The notes: generated from the letters alone by a model not told the origin. Positions 29,593 through 39,135 are shown, counted from the first letter of the stretch. The stretch: DNA of 64,000 nucleotides from Thiogranum sp. (GCA_024102665.1 JAGFJP010000163.1:40574-104573), one strand, 5' to 3'. Made by a program: numbers and translations.

Positions 29593-30114
29593 ATGTCGAA
29601 CTGGTACATGTTGACCCTGGTCGGCAAGGACAGGCCGGGTATCGTTGCCACGGTAGCAACTGCGCTTTATGAAGCCGGCAGCAACCTGGGTGAAACCTCG
29701 ATGCTGCTGCTCGGCGACAACTTCACCATTATGATGATGGTGCACAGCGACGCTGGCGAAGCCGGCTTGCGCCGGGTGCTGGAGCCGGTTGCCCGATCGC
29801 TGAACCTGGTGCTGCACATCGATGCCATCGAGGCGCGGTTGCACCAGCGGCCGGTGCCCGATGTCTGCATCCTGGTGCACGGCGCGGACAAGGCCGGTAT
29901 CGTCGCCAAAGTCACTGCAAAAGCTGCCGAGGCCGGCCTCAATATTCTCGATCTCGAATCGGTGGTCGGCGGCACCGAAGCGCATCCGATCTACATTCTG
30001 CAGATCGAGGGCGTGGCAGCCCGCGGTGTCGAGACCATCGAGCAAGCGCTGGAGCCGCTGCAGGCCGAAGGCATCAAGATAGACGTGCGCCCGATTGATA
30101 CGCTGATCGGGTGA
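29593..30114 (+). CDS. GcvR-like tandem ACT-domain protein
   Basis: 173 residues made of two ACT domains: WYMLTLVGKDRPGIVATVA at the start and VCILVHGADKAGIVAKV at about 95. This matches the glycine cleavage repressor group (GcvR), which in E. coli binds GcvA and responds to glycine. Strong ribosome site (GAGGAGGG) before ATG 29593. def follows 3 bases after the stop. No gcv genes are nearby, so the target is unknown. Confidence 0.8.
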   Translation: MSNWYMLTLVGKDRPGIVATVATALYEAGSNLGETSMLLLGDNFTIMMMVHSDAGEAGLRRVLEPVARSLNLVLHIDAIEARLHQRPVPDVCILVHGADKAGIVAKVTAKAAEAGLNILDLESVVGGTEAHPIYILQIEGVAARGVETIEQALEPLQAEGIKIDVRPIDTLIG

Positions 30115-30117
30115 CCC

Positions 30118-30618
30118 GTGGCGGTACTGGAAATTCTCAGGTATCCCGATGAACGCCTGCGCCAGGTTTCCAGGCCGGTCGAGCAGTTTGATGCCGCATT
30201 GCAGGCGCGCATCGATGATCTCGAGGAAACCCGCCGCGCAGGTCCGGGTGCGGTCGGCATCGCGGCGCCGCAGGTGGCATGGTTCGAGCGTGTGGTGATC
30301 GTGGACGTGTCGGGGCGCAGAAAAACGCGCAACCACGGGCATCTCATTCTTGTGAATCCGGAAATCACCGAATGGGAAGGCTTTGGCATCGGCCGGGAAG
30401 GCTGCCTTTCCGTGCCAGACTACACCGGCAACGTGGTGCGGGCCGAACGTGTCCATCTACAGGCCCTGGATCGCGAGGGGAACCCGCTGTCCTTTGATAT
30501 GGAGGGTTTCGAGGCGCGCGCCGTGCAACACGAACTCGACCATCTCGACGGCCTGCTGTTCCTGGATCGCCTGGTGAGCCGCCGCCAGGACCTGTTCCAG
30601 CGCAAGAACTATGAATAA
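30118..30618 (+). CDS. def: Peptide deformylase
   Basis: 166 residues from GTG 30118. The three family motifs are in place: GIAAPQ (47-52), EGCLSVP (94-100, metal ligand C96) and QHELDH (137-142, catalytic Glu and two His ligands). It removes formyl from nascent Met. It is not next to fmt, unlike E. coli def, so a second deformylase gene may exist elsewhere in this genome. Confidence 0.95.
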   Translation: MAVLEILRYPDERLRQVSRPVEQFDAALQARIDDLEETRRAGPGAVGIAAPQVAWFERVVIVDVSGRRKTRNHGHLILVNPEITEWEGFGIGREGCLSVPDYTGNVVRAERVHLQALDREGNPLSFDMEGFEARAVQHELDHLDGLLFLDRLVSRRQDLFQRKNYE

Positions 30619-30653
30619 ACCCTGTCGGCGTGCCCGATTTCGTCGCTTGCGGC

Positions 30654-30682
30654 CTTGAAATCCCTCACCATCCGACCCATAT
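30654..30682 (+). promoter_or_regulatory. Sigma-32 heat-shock promoter of clpB
   Basis: CTTGAAA (30654-30660) and ACCCATAT (30675-30682), with 15 bases between CTTGAAA and CCCAT, match the RpoH consensus (CTTGAAA, 13-15 bases, CCCCATnT). It lies 40 bases before the clpB start, and ClpB is an RpoH target in E. coli. Confidence 0.87.
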
Positions 30683-30721
30683 ATTTCAGCAGTTACGAAA
30701 TATTCGGGGAGATTCCTTGTC

Positions 30722-33319
30722 ATGCGGATGGATAAACTGACGTCCAAGTTCCAGATGGCGCTGGCGGATGCGCAAAGCCTGGCGCTGGGGCGCGACCACA
30801 ACTATATCGAGCCGGTCCACGTCATGGTGGCCTTGCTGGACCAGGAGGGTGGCTCGGTGCGCCACCTGCTGAACCAGGCGGGTGTCAACACCAATCTACT
30901 GCGGTCCCACCTCGGCGAATGGCTGGACCGCCTGCCGACAGTGCAGGGGACCGCCGGTGAAGTTCACATTTCGAACGATCTCAACCGGCTGTTGAACCTG
31001 ACCGACAAGCTGGCGCAGCAGCGCAAGGACCAGTACATCTCCTCGGAGCTGTTCGTGCTGGCCGCGATCGATGACAAAGGCGATCTGGGCAACCTGTTGC
31101 GCGACACCGGAGCCACCAAAGGACTGGTCGAACAGGCGATCACGAACGTTCGCGGCGGCCAGAAAATGGACGATCCCAATGCCGAGGACCAGCGGCAGGC
31201 CCTGGAAAAGTACACCATCGACCTGACCGAGCGTGCCGAGCAGGGCAAGCTGGATCCGGTCATAGGGCGCGACGACGAGATTCGCCGCACCGTGCAGGTG
31301 TTGCAGCGGCGCACCAAGAACAACCCGGTGCTGATCGGTGAGCCCGGCGTCGGCAAGACCGCCATCGTGGAAGGTCTCGCGCAACGCATTATTAATGGCG
31401 AGGTCCCGGAAGGGCTGAAAAACAAGCGCCTGCTGAGTCTCGACATGGGCGCCCTGATCGCCGGCGCCAAGTTCCGCGGCGAGTTCGAGGAGCGCCTCAA
31501 GGCAGTGCTCAACGATCTTGCCAAGCAGGAAGGTCAGATCATTCTTTTCATCGACGAACTGCACACCATGGTCGGCGCGGGCAAGGCCGAGGGCGCCATG
31601 GACGCCGGCAATATGCTGAAGCCGGCACTGGCGCGCGGCGAGCTGCATTGCGTCGGCGCCACCACCCTCGATGAATATCGCAAGTACATCGAAAAAGACG
31701 CGGCGCTCGAACGGCGTTTCCAGAAAGTGCTGGTCGAAGAGCCCAGCGTCGAAGACACCATTGCCATTCTGCGCGGCCTGAAAGAGCGCTACGAAGTACA
31801 CCACGGTGTCGATATCACCGACCCGGCGATCGTTGCCGCGGCAACGTTGTCGCATCGCTACATTACCGACCGCCAGCTGCCGGACAAGGGCATCGACCTG
31901 GTGGACGAGGCGGCCAGCCGCATCCGCATGGAGATCGATTCCAAACCGGAACCGCTGGACCGCCTCGAACGGCGCCTCATTCAGCTCAAGATCGAAAGCG
32001 CGGCGCTGCAGAAGGAGAGCGATGAGGCTTCCATCAAGCGACTCGAGAACCTGAAGGGCGAAATCGCCAGGCTGGAACGCGAGTACTCCGATCTGGAAGA
32101 AATCTGGAAAGCCGAAAAAGCGGCCGTGCAGGGTTCTCACCATATCAAGGAAGAACTGGAACGCGCCCGCAAGGAACTCGAAACCGCCCAGCGCGGCGGC
32201 GACCTGGCGCGCGCCGGCGAACTCCAGTATGGACGCATCCCCGAGCTGGAAAAGCAGCTGGCCATGGCTGCGCAGGCGGAAACCCAGGAAATGAAACTGC
32301 TGCGCAACAAGGTGACCGATGAAGAGATCGCCGAAGTGGTATCGAAATGGACCGGCATCCCGGTTTCCAAGATGCTGGAAGGCGAGCGCGACAAGTTGCT
32401 GCGCATGGAACAGGAGATCGGCAAACGGGTGGTGGGCCAGGAAGAAGCCGTGAAGGCCGTTTCCGACGCCATTCGCCGTTCGCGTGCGGGACTTTCCGAT
32501 CCCAATCGCCCCAATGGTTCTTTCCTGTTCCTCGGCCCCACCGGCGTCGGCAAGACCGAGCTGACCAAGGCGCTTGCCGAATTCCTGTTCGATACCGAAG
32601 AGGCCATGGTGCGCATCGATATGTCCGAGTTCATGGAGAAGCATTCCGTGGCCCGCCTTATCGGAGCGCCGCCCGGCTACGTTGGCTATGAAGAGGGTGG
32701 TTACCTCACCGAGGCGGTGCGGCGCAAACCCTACTCGGTGATTCTCCTGGATGAAGTCGAAAAGGCGCATCCCGATGTCTTCAACGTGCTGTTGCAGGTG
32801 CTCGACGACGGCCGCCTGACTGACGGCCACGGCCGCACCGTGGATTTCCGCAATACCGTTATCGTGATGACGTCCAACCTTGGCAGTCAGCAGATCCAGG
32901 AGCTGGCGGGCGAGGAAAACTACGAAAGGATGAAAGCGGCTGTGATGGACGTGGTCGGCACGCATTTTCGCCCGGAATTCATCAACCGTATCGATGAAGC
33001 GGTGGTGTTCCATCCCCTGGGCCGCGAGCAGATCCGCTCCATCACAGCCATTCAGATCGAGTACCTGCGCAGGCGTCTGGCCGAGCGAGACCTTGGTCTG
33101 ACGCTGTCCGAAGCTGCGCTCGACCGGCTCGGGGAAGCCGGCTTCGATCCGGTTTATGGCGCAAGGCCGCTCAAGCGCGCGATACAGCACCAGCTGGAGA
33201 ACCCGCTGGCCCAGGAAATCCTCGCCGGTCGGTTCCACCCGGGGCAGACCATCCAGGTCGATGTGTCCGGCGACCAGCTGCTGTTCCGCGCCGGGGAGAC
33301 GCAGGCGAGCGCGGCCTGA
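30722..33319 (+). CDS. clpB: Protein disaggregase ClpB
   Basis: 865 residues: N-terminal Clp repeat domain (1-145), first AAA+ domain with GEPGVGKTA, coiled-coil middle domain at about 405-525 that binds DnaK, second AAA+ domain with GPTGVGKTE, and a C-terminal small domain. The middle domain and absence of a ClpP loop separate it from ClpA. It rescues aggregated proteins with DnaK. A sigma-32 promoter lies upstream and a strong terminator downstream, so it is probably a single-gene unit. Confidence 0.99.
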   Translation: MRMDKLTSKFQMALADAQSLALGRDHNYIEPVHVMVALLDQEGGSVRHLLNQAGVNTNLLRSHLGEWLDRLPTVQGTAGEVHISNDLNRLLNLTDKLAQQRKDQYISSELFVLAAIDDKGDLGNLLRDTGATKGLVEQAITNVRGGQKMDDPNAEDQRQALEKYTIDLTERAEQGKLDPVIGRDDEIRRTVQVLQRRTKNNPVLIGEPGVGKTAIVEGLAQRIINGEVPEGLKNKRLLSLDMGALIAGAKFRGEFEERLKAVLNDLAKQEGQIILFIDELHTMVGAGKAEGAMDAGNMLKPALARGELHCVGATTLDEYRKYIEKDAALERRFQKVLVEEPSVEDTIAILRGLKERYEVHHGVDITDPAIVAAATLSHRYITDRQLPDKGIDLVDEAASRIRMEIDSKPEPLDRLERRLIQLKIESAALQKESDEASIKRLENLKGEIARLEREYSDLEEIWKAEKAAVQGSHHIKEELERARKELETAQRGGDLARAGELQYGRIPELEKQLAMAAQAETQEMKLLRNKVTDEEIAEVVSKWTGIPVSKMLEGERDKLLRMEQEIGKRVVGQEEAVKAVSDAIRRSRAGLSDPNRPNGSFLFLGPTGVGKTELTKALAEFLFDTEEAMVRIDMSEFMEKHSVARLIGAPPGYVGYEEGGYLTEAVRRKPYSVILLDEVEKAHPDVFNVLLQVLDDGRLTDGHGRTVDFRNTVIVMTSNLGSQQIQELAGEENYERMKAAVMDVVGTHFRPEFINRIDEAVVFHPLGREQIRSITAIQIEYLRRRLAERDLGLTLSEAALDRLGEAGFDPVYGARPLKRAIQHQLENPLAQEILAGRFHPGQTIQVDVSGDQLLFRAGETQASAA

Positions 33320-33341
33320 AACCCGTTAGCTTTCAGTGCGC

Positions 33342-33368
33342 AAGGGCGGACCTCGGTCCGCCCTTTTT
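33342..33368 (+). terminator. Rho-independent terminator of clpB
   Basis: GGGCGGACC and GGTCCGCCC form a perfect stem with a 2-base loop, followed by five T, about 23 bases past the clpB stop. Confidence 0.93.
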
Positions 33369-33473
33369 GGGTCCGCTGCCCGATATTTCAGCTTGAAGGG
33401 GACAAGGGGAGCCCGTAGTATTGGCGTGTTTTCGGCGCACGCCAGAATAAAAAAATCAGGAGGAGGATGAGTG

Positions 33474-34073
33474 ATGTATTCAAAGAAAGCCTTGAAGGCT
33501 CTGCTGATCAGCATGTCGCTGTTTGCGGTTTCACCGTTCGTCGCGGCCAAGGGGCTGAATTACAGCTATGCGGACGTCGGCTATCAGTTAACGGAACTCG
33601 ACACCCCGGATTCCTCTATCGATGAACCTGATTTTGACAGTGCGTTGGTAGACGCATCTTTCGCGCTGTATGACATTTTTGCACTTCGCGCGGGATTCCG
33701 CCGTGGTGTCATCGATGATGACACAGGCTCAGAAATCGATCTGACCGAATTTCGTGCCGGAGGGCGCGGGCACTACAGTCTGCTGGATAATCTGGATGTG
33801 TACGTTGACGCACTCTATTTCAATGCCAAGTTCAATGGAGACACGACGAATACCGATATCGGCGGCATCTACGAAGCCGGTTTCCGGGTCAAGGGCGGCA
33901 AGATCGGTGAGCTGGATGCCGCCTACCGGCGCGTTTCCGGGGACATCGATCAGAACTACGTCGTCGTCGGCGGTGTAATCAATCTGACGAAAAACCTGGG
34001 TCTCAGCCTCAACGCGGCGTTCGGCGATGATGACGACGAGGAATACTTCGCGGGGCTGCGTATCGGGTTCTGA
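33474..34073 (+). CDS. Outer-membrane beta-barrel protein
   Basis: 199 residues from ATG 33474 (GTG 33471 in frame is the alternative; AGGAGG lies about 10 bases upstream). Signal peptide with cleavage after the AxA box near residue 25 (PFVAAKG). The mature protein is a run of amphipathic strands ending in ...AGLRIGF, with the terminal Phe typical of BamA-recognised barrels. It is very acidic (DTPDSSIDEPDFDS, GDDDDEEYF). About eight strands are likely. Stands alone between two terminators. No specific function can be assigned. Confidence 0.8.
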   Translation: MYSKKALKALLISMSLFAVSPFVAAKGLNYSYADVGYQLTELDTPDSSIDEPDFDSALVDASFALYDIFALRAGFRRGVIDDDTGSEIDLTEFRAGGRGHYSLLDNLDVYVDALYFNAKFNGDTTNTDIGGIYEAGFRVKGGKIGELDAAYRRVSGDIDQNYVVVGGVINLTKNLGLSLNAAFGDDDDEEYFAGLRIGF

Positions 34074-34095
34074 TTTTCACGTACCCGGGCGTTGC

Positions 34096-34126
34096 AAAAA
34101 CCCGCCTTACCCCGGCGGGTTTTTTT
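34096..34126 (+). terminator. Rho-independent terminator after the barrel protein
   Basis: AAACCCGCC and GGCGGGTTT form the stem, followed by T5, about 22 bases beyond the stop at 34073. Confidence 0.93.
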
Positions 34127-34271
34127 ATGCCTGGGCGGATCCGGCGTTTTTGAACGGGGCCCGGAGCCGCCCGGCGGCGGCTTTGGATCTGCTATCCGCG
34201 CCGGTGGGACCGGCATCGCTAAGCTTTTCTATTTTTGCAAATTATCCATTTCCCGGGATCCGGAATCCGGT

Positions 34272-34298
34272 TCAAGGATGGCATCCGGTAGGCGATAT
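34272..34298 (+). promoter_or_regulatory. Possible sigma-28 (FliA) promoter of motA
   Basis: TCAA, 15 bases, GGCGATAT resembles the flagellar consensus TAAA-N15-GCCGATAA with the right spacing; one mismatch in the first box and two in the second. It ends 44 bases before the motA start. Candidate only. Confidence 0.35.
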
Positions 34299-34342
34299 AA
34301 CGGGTGTCGATTTTCCGCCGCATCGAAATGGAGTGAATTTGC

Positions 34343-35119
34343 ATGGATCTCGCCACCCTGATCGGGCTGTTGGGCGCTCTCGGTATTATCATCGCCGCGA
34401 TCTTCGTGGGTGGCAGCGCAATCATCTTCGTCAATATACCGTCGATCCTGATTGTCTGCGGCGGAACCCTGTTCGCGGTACTGATGAAATTTCCTGTGGG
34501 GCACTTCTTCGCTGCTTTCAGAATCGCCACGAAAGCGTTTTTCAACAAGGCGGAAGATCCCAGAAAGCTGATTACCGAAGGCGTCGCTCTGGCCAATATT
34601 GCGCGTAAGGAAGGCGTGCTGGGGCTGGAAGGACAGGAAATCGAAAACCCCTTTCTGCAGCGCGGCATTCAGCTGTGCGTCGATGGCCACGAACCCGAGT
34701 TCGTGCGCAGTATGCTCGGCAAGGATATCAACATGACCATCGACCGCCATGAGCGCGGTCAGGCGATTTTCCGGGCCATCGGCGATGTGGCGCCGGCGAT
34801 GGGCATGATCGGGACGCTCATCGGCCTGGTTCAGATGCTGTCAGCGATGGACGATCCCAAGAAGATTGGGCCCGCCATGGCGATTGCGCTGCTGACCACG
34901 CTGTACGGAGCCATAATCGCCAACGCCTTCGCCTTGCCGATCGCCGACAAGCTGGCTCACCGCAGCCAGGAAGAACGCCTCAACAAGGCGCTGATCCTGG
35001 AAACCATCGGTTCCATACAGGAAGGTCTCAACCCGCGGGTCATGGAAGAACTCCTGAAAACCTATCTGCCCGCCAGTCAGCGCGAGGAGGCCGACGGAGA
35101 GCAGGCTCACGCAGCGTGA
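34343..35119 (+). CDS. motA: Flagellar stator protein MotA/PomA type
   Basis: 258 residues with four membrane segments (about 1-25, 30-50, 150-172, 182-205). The segment-3/4 block AMGMIGTLIGLVQML and the charged cytosolic loop with RHERGQAIFRAIGDVAP are typical of PomA/MotC stators. It forms a 5:2 ion channel with MotB that turns the flagellar rotor. Length and sequence fit the PomA side of the family, often sodium-driven, but the ion is not proven. motB follows 31 bases later. No other flagellar genes are in the window. Confidence 0.93.
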   Translation: MDLATLIGLLGALGIIIAAIFVGGSAIIFVNIPSILIVCGGTLFAVLMKFPVGHFFAAFRIATKAFFNKAEDPRKLITEGVALANIARKEGVLGLEGQEIENPFLQRGIQLCVDGHEPEFVRSMLGKDINMTIDRHERGQAIFRAIGDVAPAMGMIGTLIGLVQMLSAMDDPKKIGPAMAIALLTTLYGAIIANAFALPIADKLAHRSQEERLNKALILETIGSIQEGLNPRVMEELLKTYLPASQREEADGEQAHAA

Positions 35120-35150
35120 CCTTCCCCGTGCCTGAACAGGGATAGACGGC

Positions 35151-36455
35151 ATGTTAGACGAAGCACCAGCGAAAAAACCGGCACCGGGGTCACCCGCATG
35201 GGTCATGACTTTTGCCGATCTGATGTCGCTGCTGCTGTGTTTCTTCGTCCTGCTGCTGTCATTTTCCGAAATGGACGTGTCGAAGTACAAGGAACTCGCC
35301 GGTTCGCTGCAGAATGCTTTCGGTGTCCAGCGCGACATCCAGGTCAAGGAGCCGCCCAAGGGTATCAACGTTGTCGCCCGCGAATTCAGCCCTGGTCGTC
35401 CCGAACCCACGCCCATGAATGTCATCCGCCAGATGACCACCAGCGACCTGAACGTCAACCTGGATCTTGGCATATTGCGTCGACCGCCCACACCGGCGCC
35501 GAAAGCCGACCACGCGCCTGACCGCGAGAAAGCGCTGAACCGCAGTGACCGGGACGAGGGCTTGAGCGAACTGCAGAAAGTCGAACTGGAAAAGGCCAAA
35601 CGCCTCGCCGCAAAACGACTGGAGGAACGACTGGTCGCCGAGCAGAAACTGCTTGCCGCGCTCGCCCGGAACGAAGGCAAAATCACCATTGATGAGAAGT
35701 CGCTGGAGGATCTGATCAAGGCGAAAGTGGAGGCCGAGCGGCAACGCAAGCTCGAGGAAAGCGCGCAGCTGATCAGCAACGCGCTTGGCGGCGAAATCAA
35801 GCAGGGATCCGTCGACGTCGAAACCGAGGGGCGGAAAATCGTTATCCGGGTGCGCGAAAAAGCGTCGTTCGGCTCCGGTCAGGCGGAGCTGAAAGACGCA
35901 TTCCGACCGTTGCTGGGGCGCGTGGCGTCGATTCTCAAGGACTCCGAGGGCAAGATCATTGTTGCCGGTCATACTGACAACGTGCCCATCAACACCGAGC
36001 GTTTCCGCTCCAACTGGGAGCTTTCGGCGGCGCGCGCCGTATCCGTCGCCCACGAAATGATGCGCGCCAGCGGTATTCCCAACCATCGCTTTCTGGTGCA
36101 GGGCTTTGCCGATACCGAGCCGATGACGGATAATTCGACAGCGGCGCACCGCGCCACCAACCGCCGCGTGGAAATCGTGTTGATGCAGGGCGATGACATT
36201 GAATCCGCCGGGCGCGACAGTGGTGCCGGACAAGAGAAGTCCCCGGCAGAAACGTCGGATACGGGATCGACGGTCGATGCGCCGCTGACAGGTGCGCCGA
36301 ACCCGGCGCCGCCGGATAACAGCGTTGCACCGGCGACGCCACCGGTCGCCGTCCGCGTCGGCGGTTCGCCCTCAGGCAGCGACAAAACACCGGTGCCGGC
36401 ACCGGCGCCGAAAAATCCGCCGACAGTCGGTGTGCGGGTCGGCGGCAGTCAGTAG
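35151..36455 (+). CDS. motB: Flagellar stator protein MotB/PomB type, long form
   Basis: 434 residues, longer than E. coli MotB (308). One N-terminal membrane helix carries the ion-binding Asp (D23 in MTFADLMSLLLCFF). A Lys/Glu/Ala-rich coiled coil runs at about 135-215. The OmpA-like peptidoglycan-binding domain follows (AGHTDNVPI, NWELSAARA, NRRVEIVL). The last 90 residues form a Pro/Ala/Thr-rich tail with two copies of VRVGGS. The adjacent motA completes the stator; a PilZ gene follows 38 bases later. Confidence 0.92.
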   Translation: MLDEAPAKKPAPGSPAWVMTFADLMSLLLCFFVLLLSFSEMDVSKYKELAGSLQNAFGVQRDIQVKEPPKGINVVAREFSPGRPEPTPMNVIRQMTTSDLNVNLDLGILRRPPTPAPKADHAPDREKALNRSDRDEGLSELQKVELEKAKRLAAKRLEERLVAEQKLLAALARNEGKITIDEKSLEDLIKAKVEAERQRKLEESAQLISNALGGEIKQGSVDVETEGRKIVIRVREKASFGSGQAELKDAFRPLLGRVASILKDSEGKIIVAGHTDNVPINTERFRSNWELSAARAVSVAHEMMRASGIPNHRFLVQGFADTEPMTDNSTAAHRATNRRVEIVLMQGDDIESAGRDSGAGQEKSPAETSDTGSTVDAPLTGAPNPAPPDNSVAPATPPVAVRVGGSPSGSDKTPVPAPAPKNPPTVGVRVGGSQ

Positions 36456-36493
36456 CCCGCCAACACCATGTTGAAGGGCTACGAGGAAGCGCC

Positions 36494-37075
36494 ATGAGTG
36501 ACGAACGCAGGGAATATTTCCGCATCGACGATGAGGTCGTCCTTGAATATCGCCTGATCAGCGAAGACGACGTCGAGCCGCTGGTGGAACGCATCCAGGC
36601 GCGCGTGCCGGACCGCTTTACCGCCGCGTCGAGTTTTGCCGCGACCTCGCGGCAGATGGCGCATCTCATGCACAAGGTGCAGAGCCAGTCACCGGAACTG
36701 GCGCGCTGCCTGCAGGCCATCGACCAGAAGCTGAACCTGCTCGCGCAGCTGTTTGTCACCGAGGAAATTCACATCGAGGAGCAACCGACACAGGAGGTCA
36801 ATCTCAGTGCCGGCGGCATCGCCTTCCGCTCGCAGCAGGAAATCGCTACCGGCAGTTTGCTGGAAATGCGCATTGTCTTGTTTCCCTCGTTGATCGGTAT
36901 TCTCAACATCAGCCGGGTTATGCACTGCGAGCGGATCAATGATGACAACAGGCAGTTCCCCTGGCAGATCGCGGCGACCTATGAACATCTGCGCGAGTCC
37001 GATCGTGAACTGCTGGTGCGGCATGTCATGTCAAAGGAAACCCGGCGCCTGCGCTCGGAGCGCGGGGAAATCTAG
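36494..37075 (+). CDS. PilZ-domain protein with a helical insertion
   Basis: 193 residues. Both cyclic-di-GMP binding motifs are present: RxxxR at 6-10 (REYFR) and NxSxxG at 103-108 (NLSAGG). In ordinary PilZ domains these lie about 20-30 residues apart; here about 90 residues lie between them, largely helical (35-92). The C-terminal part ends with a basic helix (KETRRLRSERGE). Position directly after motAB suggests a role in motility control by c-di-GMP, as YcgR does in E. coli, but it is not a YcgR orthologue. Confidence 0.85.
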   Translation: MSDERREYFRIDDEVVLEYRLISEDDVEPLVERIQARVPDRFTAASSFAATSRQMAHLMHKVQSQSPELARCLQAIDQKLNLLAQLFVTEEIHIEEQPTQEVNLSAGGIAFRSQQEIATGSLLEMRIVLFPSLIGILNISRVMHCERINDDNRQFPWQIAATYEHLRESDRELLVRHVMSKETRRLRSERGEI

Positions 37076-37082
37076 GAGCCCT

Positions 37083-37168
37083 GTCATTGCGAGCGAAGCG
37101 CGGCAATCTCCTGATGGAAGTCGCACTTGGTCAGGAGATTGCTTCGTCACTGCGTTTCTCGCAATGAC
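37083..37168. repeat. Dispersed palindromic repeat, copy B
   Basis: 86-bp element between the PilZ gene and the ABC exporter, with ends GTCATTGCGAG and CTCGCAATGAC and a perfect inner inverted repeat AATCTCCTGA/TCAGGAGATT. It could fold over its whole length. Lies at a tail-to-tail junction. Same family as 9146-9230. Confidence 0.85.
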
Positions 37169-37178
37169 GGGATCAATC

Positions 37179-38972
37179 CTACACCGCAGCCTGGGCTTCT
37201 TCTTCCTGCTGCTGCAACTCCCACAGACGTTTGTACAGTCCGTGCTGCGACAGCAGGTCCTGGTGTCTGCCGCGCTCCACGATGCGTCCCTGCTCCATCA
37301 CCAGGATCTGGTCGGCGTCGATGATGGTCGAAAGCCGGTGGGCGATGGCCAGTGTGGTGTGATTCTCCGCGGCACTTCTGAGGCTTTCCATGATCGCCTG
37401 TTCAGAGTGGCTGTCGAGGCTCGATGTCGCTTCGTCGAATACCAGGATTTTCGGATTCTTCAGTATCACCCGCGCAATCGCGACGCGCTGCTTTTCACCG
37501 CCTGACAGCTTCAGTCCGCGCTCGCCGACCACGGTGTCATAACCTTGCGGCAGGCTCATGATGAAGTCATGGATGTTCGCTGCCATGGCGGCCCGTTCGA
37601 TTTCCTCGCGCGCGGCGCCCGGACGGGCATAGGCGATGTTGTACTCCAGTGTGTCATTGAACAGCACGGTGTCCTGCGGCACCACGCCGATCGCGGCACG
37701 CAGGCTTTCCTGCGTGACGGCGCGCACATCCTGGCCGTTGACAAGAATATGCCCCGAAGTGACGTCGTAGAAACGAAACAGCAGGCGTGCCAGTGTCGAT
37801 TTTCCCGCGCCGCTCGGACCAACTACCGCCACCTTGTGGCCGGCCGGTATCACCAGGCTGACGTCGTGGAGAATGGGACGTTGCGGGTCATAGGCAAAAC
37901 CGACCCGGTCGAAGCGCACTTCGCCCTGTCCGACATCCAGCGCAATGGCGTCCGGCCGGTCTTCGATTTCCGGGTGCTGTTCGAGCACGTCGAACATCAG
38001 CTGCATATCGGCGATGGCGTGTTTGAGCTGGCTGTAGACAATGCCGAGAAAGTTCAGCGGAATGAACAGCTGTAACAGGAACGCATTGATCAGTACCAGG
38101 TCACCGAGCGTCAGCTCGCCTGCGACTACGCCGCGGGATGCCAGTATCATGATCAGCGTCACGCCGACGGCGATAATCGCCGACTGGCCGATGTTCAGCG
38201 CTGACAACGAGGTCTGGCTTTTGACCGCGGCATCTTCCCATTCCTCCAGCGTGCTGTTGTAGCGCGTCAGTTCGTGCCTCTCGTTACCGAAGTACTTCAC
38301 GGTTTCGTAGTTGATCAGGCTGTCGATGGCCTGGGTGTTGGCGCGCGAGTCGCTGGCGTTCATCTGCACGCGGTATTTCATGCGCCATTCGGTGATCCTG
38401 AAGGTTGCGTAGACGTAAACGATCACCGAACCGAAGGTGATTACCGCGAACCAGACGCTGTATTTGCCGAGCAGGATGCCGGCGATCAACGCCACTTCGA
38501 CCAGCGTCGGCAGGATACTGAACACCATGTAATTGAGCAGGGAGCTGACACTGCGCGTGCCGCGTTCGATATCGCGCGAAATACCGCCGGTCTTGCGCTC
38601 CAGGTGGTAGCGCAATGACAGCCTGTGCAGGTGCTCCAGCACCCGTATCGAAACCTTGCGCATCGCCCCGTGGCGGACGCGCGCGAAAACCGAGTCGCGC
38701 AGTTCGTTGAACAGCGAACTGGTCAGCCGCAATGCGCCGTAGGCCAGCAGCAGGGCCAGCGGCAGCACCAGCAGCGAAGGGTCCCGGTCGAGGGCGTCGA
38801 CAATCTCCTTGAGCACCAGGGGGACACCGACGTTGGCGATTTTCGCCAGCACCAGGGCCGCCACGGACAGGGCCACGCGCCCGCGGTATTCCCACAGGAA
38901 GGGCGCCAGGGACTTCATGGTCCTGAAGTCCCTGCCTTCGCTTGCCGGCAGCTCGGTATGTCGTACGTGCAT
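37179..38972 (-). CDS. Atm1-type ABC exporter (fused permease and ATPase)
   Basis: 597 residues: six-helix type-1 exporter domain (about 25-320) and a nucleotide-binding domain with Walker A GPSGAGKS, signature LSGGEKQR, Walker B ILVFDEATSSLD and the H-loop AHRLS. The stretch NYETVKYFGNE in the permease is characteristic of the Atm1/ABCB7/HMT1 group, which exports glutathione-linked or metal-thiol compounds. Substrate here is therefore probably a glutathione derivative, by family only. Start at ATG 38972; ATG 38918 is an alternative. No partner gene is next to it. Confidence 0.88.
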   Translation of the reverse strand: MHVRHTELPASEGRDFRTMKSLAPFLWEYRGRVALSVAALVLAKIANVGVPLVLKEIVDALDRDPSLLVLPLALLLAYGALRLTSSLFNELRDSVFARVRHGAMRKVSIRVLEHLHRLSLRYHLERKTGGISRDIERGTRSVSSLLNYMVFSILPTLVEVALIAGILLGKYSVWFAVITFGSVIVYVYATFRITEWRMKYRVQMNASDSRANTQAIDSLINYETVKYFGNERHELTRYNSTLEEWEDAAVKSQTSLSALNIGQSAIIAVGVTLIMILASRGVVAGELTLGDLVLINAFLLQLFIPLNFLGIVYSQLKHAIADMQLMFDVLEQHPEIEDRPDAIALDVGQGEVRFDRVGFAYDPQRPILHDVSLVIPAGHKVAVVGPSGAGKSTLARLLFRFYDVTSGHILVNGQDVRAVTQESLRAAIGVVPQDTVLFNDTLEYNIAYARPGAAREEIERAAMAANIHDFIMSLPQGYDTVVGERGLKLSGGEKQRVAIARVILKNPKILVFDEATSSLDSHSEQAIMESLRSAAENHTTLAIAHRLSTIIDADQILVMEQGRIVERGRHQDLLSQHGLYKRLWELQQQEEEAQAAV

Positions 38973-39080
38973 CTGGTCCAGACGTCGGGTGTGGCGCCGC
39001 GCCCCGGAGCGCGGCAGGTGATTCGGTCCTGCGCGGATTGTACCGGACTTGCAGAAACGGCGGCAGGGCGCCGTTTTGGC

Positions 39081-39089
39081 TGGTATACT
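39081..39089 (+). promoter_or_regulatory. Possible extended -10 promoter before the FmdB-like gene
   Basis: TGGTATACT is a good extended -10 element, 47 bases before ATG 39136. It would drive the FmdB-aspS-nudB run. Confidence 0.45.
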
Positions 39090-39135
39090 GGCGCGCTTTG
39101 CGAATCGGGTTCCTGTTTTTTTGTGAGGTTGGCCA

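Noticed and set aside
29479..30456. 325-codon minus-strand frame
   Set aside because: Antisense to the ACT-domain gene and def, which have clear motifs; no domain is recognisable in the minus frame.
30896..33238. 780-codon open frame on the minus strand
   Set aside because: It is the exact antisense of clpB, rich in His/Gln/Leu as expected from codon complement at high GC, with no family motif.
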